Below are positions 52,238 through 60,351 of a stretch of DNA of 64,000 bases, piece by piece (position 1 is the stretch's first letter; every line of letters starts with the position of its first letter). The translations under genes were made by a program, and so were the position numbers. The DNA is from Candidatus Gastranaerophilales bacterium. Lineage in GTDB: Bacteria > Cyanobacteriota > Vampirovibrionia > Gastranaerophilales > Gastranaerophilaceae. The notes below the pieces were generated by a model. That model saw only the letters and a list, made by a program, of their open reading frames with translations. It was not told where the DNA came from and did not search any database. Location of the stretch: assembly GCA_944324225.1 (NCBI GenBank), contig CALUVL010000001.1, forward strand, positions 167,504 to 231,503, given 5' to 3'.

Positions 52238-53284
52238 ATGATTATTATAATGGAGCGTAATGCGACCAAAGTTAATATAGAAAAAGTGCTGGATTTGCTT
52301 AAAGATAACGGATTTAAAGTTCGATGTACAGAAGGCGAAATTCATACCGTTATCGACGCAATTGGTGATAAAACAACTGTTTCACCAGGAAGAATTGCAG
52401 CTTTAGAGGGCGTAAAAGAAGTTAAGATTATTAGAGAGCCCTACCGTCTTGCTTCACGTGACAGTCAGTCTGAAGATACAGTAATTACATTTGCTAACGG
52501 TGTTAAAATAGGAGGAAATAACAAACCTGTTGCAATGGTCGGGCCGTGTTCCATAGAGGATTATGACGGACTATTGAAAGTTGCAATTGCCGCAAAAGAA
52601 ATGGGCTGTCAGTTCTTGAGAGGCGGTGCTTTTAAGCCGAGAACTTCTCCTTATGATTTTCAGGGGTTTGGAGAACAGGCGCTTAAATACCTCAAAAAAG
52701 CAGGTGAAACTACCGGACTTTTGACTGTTTCCGAAGTTATGGATGCTTCTGATCTTGATATGATGTGTGATTATGTTGATGTTTTACAAATAGGGGCAAG
52801 AAACGTTCAGAATTTTAAACTTTTACAGGCTGTCGGAAGGTGCAGCAGACCTGTTATTTTAAAAAGGGGGCTTGCAAGCACTATTAGAGAATTTCTTCTT
52901 GCCGCAGAACATATTATGTATCAGGGAAATAAAAACGTTATTCTCTGCGAAAGAGGTATAAGAAGTTTTGATAATGCATATACAAGAAATGTTATGGATA
53001 TAGCTTCAATTCCGATTATCAAAAAGTATTCGCATCTTCCTGTAATCGTTGATCCCAGCCATGGTACGGGGCAAAGGTATTTGATTGAACCCATGGCTAA
53101 AGCTGGCCTTGTTGTTGGGGCTGACGGTGTTATGATAGAAGTGCATAATGATCCTGAAAAAGCGCTGTCTGACGGCAAACAAAGTCTTCCTATCCCAATG
53201 TTTAAGGATGTCATGAAACGACTTAATCAATTTAGGGACAGACTTCACTATGAAAAACAATGTCTGAGTGCTAATGTTAAATAA
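52238..53284 (+). CDS. aroF: 3-deoxy-7-phosphoheptulonate synthase (DAHP synthase, AroAI-beta)
   Basis: The entry step of the shikimate pathway, joining PEP and erythrose 4-phosphate. The 348-residue protein has a ferredoxin-like N-terminal regulatory domain (1-75) and a TIM barrel with VGPCSIE, LRGGAFKPRTSPYDFQGFG, LQIGARNVQNFKLL, PVILKRGLASTIREFLLAAE and VDPSHGTG. The class (I-beta with ACT-like extension) is often feedback-regulated by chorismate-pathway products. ATG 52238 follows AAGGAGAGG. A terminator follows. Confidence 0.94.
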   Translation: MIIIMERNATKVNIEKVLDLLKDNGFKVRCTEGEIHTVIDAIGDKTTVSPGRIAALEGVKEVKIIREPYRLASRDSQSEDTVITFANGVKIGGNNKPVAMVGPCSIEDYDGLLKVAIAAKEMGCQFLRGGAFKPRTSPYDFQGFGEQALKYLKKAGETTGLLTVSEVMDASDLDMMCDYVDVLQIGARNVQNFKLLQAVGRCSRPVILKRGLASTIREFLLAAEHIMYQGNKNVILCERGIRSFDNAYTRNVMDIASIPIIKKYSHLPVIVDPSHGTGQRYLIEPMAKAGLVVGADGVMIEVHNDPEKALSDGKQSLPIPMFKDVMKRLNQFRDRLHYEKQCLSANVK

Positions 53285-53290
53285 GAATTA

Positions 53291-53324
53291 AAAAAGCCCT
53301 TCATTTATATGAAGGGCTTTTTTA
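53291..53324. terminator. bidirectional terminator after the DAHP synthase gene
   Basis: AAAAAGCCCTTCAT / ATGAAGGGCTTTTT stem with A and T arms; it lies between convergent genes. Confidence 0.85.
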
Positions 53325-53348
53325 TAACTTTTATTCTCTATAAACTCT

Positions 53349-53879
53349 TTAGTAATCACTGATGGCTGAATCATCTTCATCCTGTAGAGAAGACAAATCA
53401 CGGCTGTACTTAGCATCGAAATCTTCCGGCATCATATCATTTTCCGGCCAGATTGTGTCTTCGTCAAATCTGCAGGCATGTAAATTTATTGAAGCTGACA
53501 GGTCTGAATTGCTAAGGTCGCTTTCGGAGAATATACATCCTGCCATATCTGCGTCTGTAAAGTTGCAGTATGTCATTTCTGCATAACTGCAATCTGCACC
53601 GTTGAGCAGTGCTTCTGAAAAATCACATTCCAAAACCCTTGCTCTGGTAAAATCAACTGAAGTTAAATCAGCATTTATAAATTTAACAAAAGACAATGAG
53701 CAATCTGCAAATGAACTTGAATTGAGATCGACATCAGTAAAGTCAATTTCAGAGAGATTTATGCCTGAAAAGTCCACCTCGCTAAGGTCTACCTCTTCTT
53801 GTTCAAGTTTCCATTCATTAAACTTTTCGGGATATTTTTGTAATAATTCGACTAATTCTTCTTTAGTATAATCAATCAT
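53349..53879 (-). CDS. pentapeptide-repeat protein
   Basis: A 176-residue protein. After a 30-residue N-terminal helix there are about sixteen pentapeptide repeats (ESINL-style xDFSG, DLNSS, ADCSL, INADL, DFTRA) forming a right-handed quadrilateral beta-helix (residues about 30-135), then an acidic tail. Some family members protect DNA gyrase, but nothing here points to that. It is a single gene; AAAGGAG stands before the ATG. Confidence 0.88.
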   Translation of the reverse strand: MIDYTKEELVELLQKYPEKFNEWKLEQEEVDLSEVDFSGINLSEIDFTDVDLNSSSFADCSLSFVKFINADLTSVDFTRARVLECDFSEALLNGADCSYAEMTYCNFTDADMAGCIFSESDLSNSDLSASINLHACRFDEDTIWPENDMMPEDFDAKYSRDLSSLQDEDDSAISDY

Positions 53880-53906
53880 TCACTTCTCCTTTATGTATAT
53901 TTTAAG

Positions 53907-54533
53907 TTAATTTTTTATTAAATCTGCCTGCATGGCAAGTAATACTGCCTGTGTACGACTGGTCACATGTAGTTTCTTAAAGATACTATTAAGGTGGCTT
54001 TTGACGGTCACTTCTCTTAGAATAAGTTTTTCCGCTATATCTTTGTTGCTTGCTCCCTTTGCAGCCAGTGAAAGCACTTCTTTTTCTCTGTTAGTCAGTG
54101 TTTTTAGAGGTGAATCAGTTTTTAATGAACGCTTGGCAGATGTTGCCTCGTTAGCCCATTCATTACGCCTTAAAACAGCCTCCATTCTTGCAAGCAAATT
54201 GGGCAGTACAAACGGTTTGGTTATATAATCATCTGCGCCAATTTTCAGTCCAGCCACAACTTTTTGTTCATCTGAAACCGCTGTTAACATTATTACAGGT
54301 ATATATTTTGTAGAAGCATGTTTTCTTATTGCTTTTAATGTTGCCCATCCGTCCATATTGGGCATCATAACGTCAAGTAGAATAATGTCATATTTGGTAT
54401 CTTCACCTGTTAAAATTTCCAGTGCTTGAAGTCCGTCTATTGCTACACGGACATTATATCCATAATACGGAAGAGCATCTTTTAAATATTTAGGATTGTC
54501 GTCAACTAATAATACATTTGCCGTTTCAGACAT
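53907..54533 (-). CDS. response regulator with LuxR-type DNA-binding domain
   Basis: A 208-residue regulator from ATG 54533, chosen because AAAGGAATT stands before it. The receiver (1-125) has LVDDNP, the Asp in YDIILLDVMMPNMDG, Thr in MLTAVSD and Lys in DYITKPF. A LuxR/NarL HTH is at about 145-205 (LTNREKEVLSLAAKGASNKD then TVKSHLNSIFKKLHV). The receiver looks more PhoB-like than NarL-like. It is the last gene of a four-gene minus-strand operon. No histidine kinase adjoins it. Confidence 0.9.
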   Translation of the reverse strand: MSETANVLLVDDNPKYLKDALPYYGYNVRVAIDGLQALEILTGEDTKYDIILLDVMMPNMDGWATLKAIRKHASTKYIPVIMLTAVSDEQKVVAGLKIGADDYITKPFVLPNLLARMEAVLRRNEWANEATSAKRSLKTDSPLKTLTNREKEVLSLAAKGASNKDIAEKLILREVTVKSHLNSIFKKLHVTSRTQAVLLAMQADLIKN

Positions 54534-54543
54534 TTTAATTCCT

Positions 54544-55191
54544 TTACACAATATTATTTTTAAGGGCTTTCAATGCGGCCTGAAGTCTGTCATCAACTTC
54601 AAGCTTTTGCAGAATGCTTGCAACGTGGGCTTTTGTTGTATTTATGCTTATGACAAGAAGCTGTGCAATTTCCATATTGGAGTAACCTTCAGTCATAAGT
54701 TTAAGGATTTGTTTTTCTCTTGAAGTAAGATCGTAATCTTTACCGTCATTTTCGCTGTCAAATCCTCTTGAGGCTGTTGATGCTTTTAATACAATATGTG
54801 CAATGCTCGGATCAAACCAGGCTGCACCATCGGCAACTGACTGAACTACATTGACAAGTCTTTGAGGATTAATTTCTTTTGAGCAGTAAGCGTTTGCTCC
54901 GGCTTTAAGACTGTTCAAAACTTCTTTTTCATCATTATGGGAAGTAAGTATAATAACTTTTACATCTTTATTAGAAGATCTTATTTGTTTTGTAGCCTCT
55001 ATTCCGTTCATATTCGGAAGACCAAGGTCCATTATGATTACATCAAGAGGGTGTTCTTTAAAAATTTCAATAGCTTTTTCAGCAGATTCCGCTTCGTAAA
55101 TATTGTCAATATAATCTACACCCTCAAACGTTGTTTTGAGGCCGAATCTTGTTAATTCATGATCTTCTACTATAAGGATATTTTTTTTCAT
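54544..55191 (-). CDS. NarL/FixJ-type response regulator
   Basis: A 215-residue regulator. Receiver (1-125) with ILIVEDHELTRFGL, Asp in VIIMDLGLPNMNG and Lys in YCSKEI. HTH (about 150-210) LTSREKQILKLMTEGYSNME with TTKAHVASILQKLEV. It is ten bases upstream of the other regulator and overlaps the TPR gene upstream by four bases. Both regulators lie with an HD-GYP protein, so they may relay a signal linked to cyclic dinucleotides. No kinase is near. Confidence 0.92.
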   Translation of the reverse strand: MKKNILIVEDHELTRFGLKTTFEGVDYIDNIYEAESAEKAIEIFKEHPLDVIIMDLGLPNMNGIEATKQIRSSNKDVKVIILTSHNDEKEVLNSLKAGANAYCSKEINPQRLVNVVQSVADGAAWFDPSIAHIVLKASTASRGFDSENDGKDYDLTSREKQILKLMTEGYSNMEIAQLLVISINTTKAHVASILQKLEVDDRLQAALKALKNNIV

Positions 55192-56732
55192 ATCTTTAAT
55201 TCCTCTTTGGCGGGCATGTAGTCAGGATTCAGCTTAAGGCTTCTTTTAAAATTAGCATTGGCATCTTCGTTTTGTCCCTGAGCCTTTGCTATGAGTCCTT
55301 GATAATAATAATATCTAAAATCATTTTCGTCAATATATCCTGCAATAGCAAGATAAAACTTTGCCTGTTTGTAATTTTGTTTTTCTATTTCCACTCTGGC
55401 AAGGTCAATCCAAGCATCTTTGTATGAAAGATTGATTGAAATTGCCCGTTTGAGATAATTGAGTTCACGGTCTTTATCAAAAAGCGCCATATAATAGTAA
55501 GCCTGCGCACAGTCGGAATGATTTTTCAAAATTTTTGCAATGATATCTTTAGATTTTTTATCCTCACCTAGCATCTGGTATGTTTCAGCAACTTTTATTT
55601 TGGGGATCTGTGAGTCTTTTTCTTTTGAAGCTGCTGACTCATAATATTTTAAAGCTGTTTTGTAGTCTTTATTTCTATAGCTTAAATCCCCGAGGACAAG
55701 AAGTGCTGGTATATTTTTCTTGTTAATTTTGTAAGCCTTTAATGCCATATCTTCAGCTTTTTCAAATTCTTTCATTTCATAATAAACTCTTGACAAAAGC
55801 CCGTAAACTTCTTTGTTGCTTTTCTTTTTGGTTGAAACCGCACTTTGAAGTGTTCTTAATGCTTTGTTCAATTCTTGCTCGTAAAAATAATAGTATCCGA
55901 GATGATAATTTTTCATATATTCATTTTTTTGAGTTTTATAAAGAATATATTGTTCAAGTGAATTTATTTTATTAATGTATTCGGTCGTGATAAAGGGCTG
56001 TTCCTTGATTGAATCAACTATTTTCAACGCTTCTTTCGGCTTTTTGCCCTGTGAAAGAATTTCTGCTTTAAGTTTACTGTAATTAATATTTGTCGGATTT
56101 TTAGCAATGGCAATATCAACGTATTTTAAAGCATCACTGAAATTTCCTGCTTTTAAAGAGCCAAGAGACGCCAGATAATTTGCATAGTCGCTCCCCTGCA
56201 TTAAAAATGAATTTTTAACGAGTTCTGCTGTAGCTTCTTTACTCTGGTCGTTATAGATGATATTTGAAAATATTTCTCCAAGATATATTTCATCCTGTCT
56301 GGAGAGTTTTGTTGACGGATAATAGAATCTCTTAATTTCTTCTGTCAACAGATTTGAAATCTCTTTATCCTGCACTTTATCAAGAGCAAGTTCAGCAAGA
56401 GTAAAGAATCCGATATCAGCCATTTTGGTTGCAAAATGCAAATATGCATAATCGCTCGGATTAATGCTTTCAATCAAGACATCAAAATCCGCGTACGCTG
56501 ATCTTACGTTGCTTTGCATAAATCTATTCAAGCCGATTGCATACTGATTATAGATATCATTTTTGGTAAGGGTGGCTTTTTGCGGTTCAAGAAAAATAAA
56601 ACTGTGTGAAGCCTGAGGGGCAAGCGGATTTGCCGGCTGAATTTTGGCGTAAGGATTTTCGGCCCTGACGCTTATGGGGCTTATACACAATCCCGTTATC
56701 AACAAAATTAGTTTTAGCTTTTTGTTTATCAA
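55188..56732 (-). CDS. large secreted TPR protein
   Basis: A 514-residue protein with a signal peptide (MINKKLKLILLITGLCISPI) and about eight or more TPR units, including YYYFYEQELNKALRTLQSAV, VYGLLSRVYYEMKEFEKAED and AYYYMALFDKDRELNYLKRA. The start is TTG at 56732; AAGGCGG stands upstream. Its last codons overlap the NarL regulator by four bases. The combination of an exported TPR protein with regulators in one operon suggests an envelope-related signal or assembly function; this is inference. Confidence 0.85.
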   Translation of the reverse strand: MINKKLKLILLITGLCISPISVRAENPYAKIQPANPLAPQASHSFIFLEPQKATLTKNDIYNQYAIGLNRFMQSNVRSAYADFDVLIESINPSDYAYLHFATKMADIGFFTLAELALDKVQDKEISNLLTEEIKRFYYPSTKLSRQDEIYLGEIFSNIIYNDQSKEATAELVKNSFLMQGSDYANYLASLGSLKAGNFSDALKYVDIAIAKNPTNINYSKLKAEILSQGKKPKEALKIVDSIKEQPFITTEYINKINSLEQYILYKTQKNEYMKNYHLGYYYFYEQELNKALRTLQSAVSTKKKSNKEVYGLLSRVYYEMKEFEKAEDMALKAYKINKKNIPALLVLGDLSYRNKDYKTALKYYESAASKEKDSQIPKIKVAETYQMLGEDKKSKDIIAKILKNHSDCAQAYYYMALFDKDRELNYLKRAISINLSYKDAWIDLARVEIEKQNYKQAKFYLAIAGYIDENDFRYYYYQGLIAKAQGQNEDANANFKRSLKLNPDYMPAKEELKI

Positions 56733-56745
56733 ATTTGGATCCGCC

Positions 56746-58470
56746 TTACTCCTCTATATTACCAGAATAATAGTAATTAAACAAATCTACAATACTTTTT
56801 TGCTCGGAATTTACATTTTCATTAACACTGAAGTCGTAAATATCCCGCAGTGTATAATGACTTAATTTTTCGCTGTCTTCCTGTTTAAAACTGTGATGAT
56901 TTTCGGTCAGGAATACTTTTATTATTTTGTCTACAGAGATTTGTAGAAATACATCAACAAGATTTTTATCAAAATGAGTGCCGGAGTCTTTAATTAAAAT
57001 ATTTATTACATTTATGATAGGCATTTTGTCACGGTAATGGCGGCGGGATGTTATTGCGTCAAAAACATCAGCAACTGCAAGAATTCTTCCGCCGTAAGGG
57101 ATATCTTCACCTTTAAGGTGTCTGTAATATCCGCTTCCGTCATATTTTTCATGATGAGAGCAGGCTATTTCGGTTATTATTCTGAAATCTTTTGACATGC
57201 TGATGTTGTCAAGAATGTTGTGTGTTATTCTTACGTGCTCCTGAATATGGCTGTATTCTTCAGGGGTCAGCTTACCTTCTTTTTGCAGAACACTGTCACG
57301 AATGCCTATTTTGCCGATATCATGAAGAATTGCGGCTTTTTCAATAAGTTCTTTGGTCTTTTCGTCAAGATTAAGTGCATCTGCAAGCAGCATTGCATAA
57401 AGTTTCACACGCTGAGAGTGACCTGCTGTGATTTTATCACGGGCATCTATTGAGGAGGCAAGAGTGTTTATAAAGCTTTCAAAAAGTTCTTTCTGTTCTC
57501 TGTAGAGCTGTTTCTGTTGTTCAAACAGCTGGGCATTTTCCAGTGCAATACTTGCGCTTCCTCCTATTGCAATAAGAAGATCCTCATCATTTTTGGTGAA
57601 GGTTCCGTTTGCTTTGTTCAGAACCTGAAATGCGCCGATAATCTCCTGATTATTGTTTTTTATCGGCATGCAGAGTATTGTTTTTGTTTTGTAGCCGGTT
57701 TTTAAGTCTACATCTTTGTTAAATCTTAAATCGTTGTAGGCATCAGCAATATTTAAGGTTTCGCCGGTTTTTACAACATAGCCTGCAAGACCCTTGCTTG
57801 CCGGAAAACGGATTTCCTGACTGTCCATGCCGAGTGCAACCTTTGACCAGATTTCATCTTTTTCTTTATCATAAATAAATACGGTGCATCGGTCTGCTTG
57901 CATTGCATTTTTTGTTTCTTCGGCAATAACCTTTAGTAAAACATTGATGTCAGTCAGCGCAGTAATTGAACGGCCTATTTTAACCAGAGAAACAATCGGG
58001 TCATTTTGGACTGCTGCGGTAAAATTTTCGCCTCTTTTTAATTGTTTAATTCTGCCTGTTATATATTCACTGAGAGAAAATTCATCTTCTTCAAGGGCAT
58101 AATCTTTTGCATTTTCGTAATGAAGTAGGGCGACTTTGTCGTTTCCTTCGGCATAGCACAGGCTTCCTGAAGCAAATTCATTTACAAGTTTGGCTGTTGT
58201 ATTGTTTGAATAGTCTGCCATGTATGCCCCGTCATGTATCAGTGCCAGTGAATTCCGGTAATTGTTTTTGTCAATTATATAATCTGTAAGCCCTAAAAAG
58301 CTTAGACAAACCGAAATATATGGCACAGAGTTGGCTTTCTTAAAGCAGGTAAGCGCGGAATTGAAGTCCTCTTTTGCTTTAGCCGGATTTTCGTTGTGTA
58401 AATCATTCAGAGCTTCTTTTATTAGAGATTTGCCTGTTTTTATACTGTTATTTTCTCTTTCTTCCAACAT
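56746..58470 (-). CDS. TPR-GAF-HD-GYP-type phosphodiesterase
   Basis: A 574-residue protein from ATG 58470 (the GTG four codons earlier is possible). It has an N-terminal TPR-like region (1-150), a GAF domain (about 170-320) and a C-terminal HD domain (about 345-520) with LHDIGKIGIRDSVLQKEG, HVRITHNILDN, CSHHEKYDGSGYYRHLKGED and ILAVADVFDAITSRRHYRDK. The HD metal-binding residues are intact. The usual GYP reads GYY, so the family motif is altered; HD-GYP proteins hydrolyse c-di-GMP. It heads the minus-strand operon. Confidence 0.88.
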   Translation of the reverse strand: MLEERENNSIKTGKSLIKEALNDLHNENPAKAKEDFNSALTCFKKANSVPYISVCLSFLGLTDYIIDKNNYRNSLALIHDGAYMADYSNNTTAKLVNEFASGSLCYAEGNDKVALLHYENAKDYALEEDEFSLSEYITGRIKQLKRGENFTAAVQNDPIVSLVKIGRSITALTDINVLLKVIAEETKNAMQADRCTVFIYDKEKDEIWSKVALGMDSQEIRFPASKGLAGYVVKTGETLNIADAYNDLRFNKDVDLKTGYKTKTILCMPIKNNNQEIIGAFQVLNKANGTFTKNDEDLLIAIGGSASIALENAQLFEQQKQLYREQKELFESFINTLASSIDARDKITAGHSQRVKLYAMLLADALNLDEKTKELIEKAAILHDIGKIGIRDSVLQKEGKLTPEEYSHIQEHVRITHNILDNISMSKDFRIITEIACSHHEKYDGSGYYRHLKGEDIPYGGRILAVADVFDAITSRRHYRDKMPIINVINILIKDSGTHFDKNLVDVFLQISVDKIIKVFLTENHHSFKQEDSEKLSHYTLRDIYDFSVNENVNSEQKSIVDLFNYYYSGNIEE

Positions 58471-58582
58471 TTTTATAACCACACCTTAAAAAACTATAAT
58501 TTGATTATACAGTATTTTATGTTAGAATTCAATCAGTTAACAGGTATAAAAAGTGTATTTTGGTAAAATTGAAGGAGGTAAG

Positions 58583-59410
58583 ATGAAGAAGGTTTTGGCC
58601 GCATTATTTTTTACGTTGATTATTGTATTACCTGCAAACGCAGCATATGATAAAAATGCAAGAGTGCCGGTTGTTGGCAAACAAATTGTTTCTAAAAACG
58701 GATTACCAGCAACTTTAACATTTAAAATAGTAGACACTTATGCTGACAATTCCGAAGCTACAACGAAAAAAGTTATACAGATAAGCAAGCAGGATTTGGT
58801 CTATGCTGGCAATGACAATGAAGTTGCAGCTGTGATTTCTCATGAACTCGGCAATGTTATGAATTCTCAAGTTTCAAAAGAAAAATTTCGTAATCTTGCA
58901 AAAGCAGCTCTTGCTTCTACTTTAAGCAGTGATAATATTTTGAATACTGCGGCTAACAGCGAATTTGCAAATAATAAAATTTCTGAAAAAGATGCAATGG
59001 ATGCAGATATTACAGGCGTAGACCTTATGATTACAGCAGGCTACAATCCGCTTGCGATGGTTGTGCTTGTGACCAAAATGCCCGGCAGCACCTGGGAAGC
59101 CATAAAAGGCGATCCGTCAAATGCTAAAAGAGCTATGAATATTTATGATTACCTGCTTTACAACTATCCTTCAAAGGTTAAAGCAGGATACGCATGTAAT
59201 GAATACAGATTTTTCCTGACTTATGCAGATCCTATAGTTGAGAAAAGAAATTCAAGCGCAAGAAAACTTGCTAAATTTCAGAAAGAACAGGCTAAAAAGA
59301 AAGCTGAACGTGCTAAACAAATTGCCAAATATAAAGCGACAGGCGGTTTGAACGGCTGGGATGCTACATATACACTTCTTGAAACTTTTGCAAATTCTTC
59401 GGAAAATTAG
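58583..59410 (+). CDS. M48-like peptidase homologue with degenerate active site
   Basis: A 275-residue secreted protein from ATG 58583, set by AAGGAGG just upstream. Signal peptide MKKVLAALFFTLIIVLPANA. The M48-type region has HELGN at residues 87-91, lacking the second His of the HExxH motif. The downstream DAMDADITGVDLMITAGYNP has Asp where the third ligand Glu is expected. It is therefore probably an inactive (pseudo) peptidase. The C-terminal 50 residues are highly basic (KFQKEQAKKKAERAKQI). A terminator follows. Confidence 0.82.
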   Translation: MKKVLAALFFTLIIVLPANAAYDKNARVPVVGKQIVSKNGLPATLTFKIVDTYADNSEATTKKVIQISKQDLVYAGNDNEVAAVISHELGNVMNSQVSKEKFRNLAKAALASTLSSDNILNTAANSEFANNKISEKDAMDADITGVDLMITAGYNPLAMVVLVTKMPGSTWEAIKGDPSNAKRAMNIYDYLLYNYPSKVKAGYACNEYRFFLTYADPIVEKRNSSARKLAKFQKEQAKKKAERAKQIAKYKATGGLNGWDATYTLLETFANSSEN

Positions 59411-59440
59411 AGGCAGATGTTTCATTGAAAAATTCAATTA

Positions 59441-59468
59441 AAAAATCCGGTTTAAAAGCCGGATTTTT
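59441..59468 (+). terminator. terminator after the M48-like gene
   Basis: AAAAATCCGG / CCGGATTTTT stem with an eight-base loop and a T tail. Confidence 0.85.
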
Positions 59469-59536
59469 TGTATATGTGGTTCTTATAATTTACGTAATTA
59501 TCCTTTGACATACCGCAGAGTAAGCGGGGAACACTC

Positions 59537-59565
59537 TGTCATTGCAAGCGACTGCGAAGCAATTA
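59537..59565. repeat. REP-like element, CATTGCAAGCGACTGCGAAG type
   Basis: TGTCATTGCAAGCGACTGCG then AAGCAATT, close to the copy at 12416-12444. It lies in the gap between the convergent M48-like and zinc-ribbon genes. Confidence 0.7.
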
Positions 59566-59620
59566 TAAATTTATTCTATTTTTATGTATTGCAAGGGTTG
59601 ATTGCTTATTTTTATATAAA

Positions 59621-60139
59621 TTAACGAATACCCATCATGCTGTTAAAGAAATTGTTTAGCGGGGAACGTCTTGCTCTGCCGGCTTCCCACTCGGCATCAA
59701 GAGCCTTAAGTTTACCTCCGACAGCATTGTAGAGTTCTTTAACCGCAGCATCAGCTCTTTCTTGTTCTGTTGCAAACTGTGCACGAATTTTTTGGAGTTC
59801 TCCGTTATCTAAGAATTTGCCTCCGCAGCCGTAGCATTCATCAATTTGAATCTGATGAAGAGAGCTTGCAAAATTTTTAACCATTTTCATTCCGCATACA
59901 GGACAGGTTCTTGTTGCAGAGCCGTCCACAGATTCAAAAGTTTTCCCTTGAATTGCCTGAGTTACTTCGTCAATGCTTTCGGCCTGTTCGTCAAACTTTT
60001 TGAATTCTCTGTTGTCAAAGAAAATTCCACCGCATCCGTTAAGGCAAAGATCCAGATTCATATTTTGTGATGGAATCGGAATTTTGACCATAGGTTTTCC
60101 GCATGCAGGGCAGTTAATTATTTCTTGAGTATCAGCCAT
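59621..60139 (-). CDS. zf-TFIIB domain protein with two zinc ribbons
   Basis: A 172-residue protein with two TFIIB-like zinc ribbons: CPACGKPM with CLNGCGG (residues about 10-40), and CPVCGMKM with CYGCGG (residues about 80-108). A helical C-terminal third follows, ending with SPLNNFFNSMMGIR. Each ribbon has the typical FFDNREFKKFDE or FLDNGELQKIRA follow-up. Proteins of this type are conserved but uncharacterised. GGAGG precedes the ATG. Confidence 0.88.
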   Translation of the reverse strand: MADTQEIINCPACGKPMVKIPIPSQNMNLDLCLNGCGGIFFDNREFKKFDEQAESIDEVTQAIQGKTFESVDGSATRTCPVCGMKMVKNFASSLHQIQIDECYGCGGKFLDNGELQKIRAQFATEQERADAAVKELYNAVGGKLKALDAEWEAGRARRSPLNNFFNSMMGIR

Positions 60140-60351
60140 TATTATTCCTCCGAATTTAATATGTTTATCTTAATATATTTTAACAATTCTGTCAATCTTT
60201 TATTCTCCGCATTTTTTGTAACTCCGCGCAAGGGCGTATTATTTATTGAAAATTGTTTTTTGCGGACAAAACTTGAAAAATCCCCTTTTCTTCCTATTGA
60301 TTTAAGTTTTGAATAATTGTAAAATGAATTTACTGGATAGGAGATATAGTT

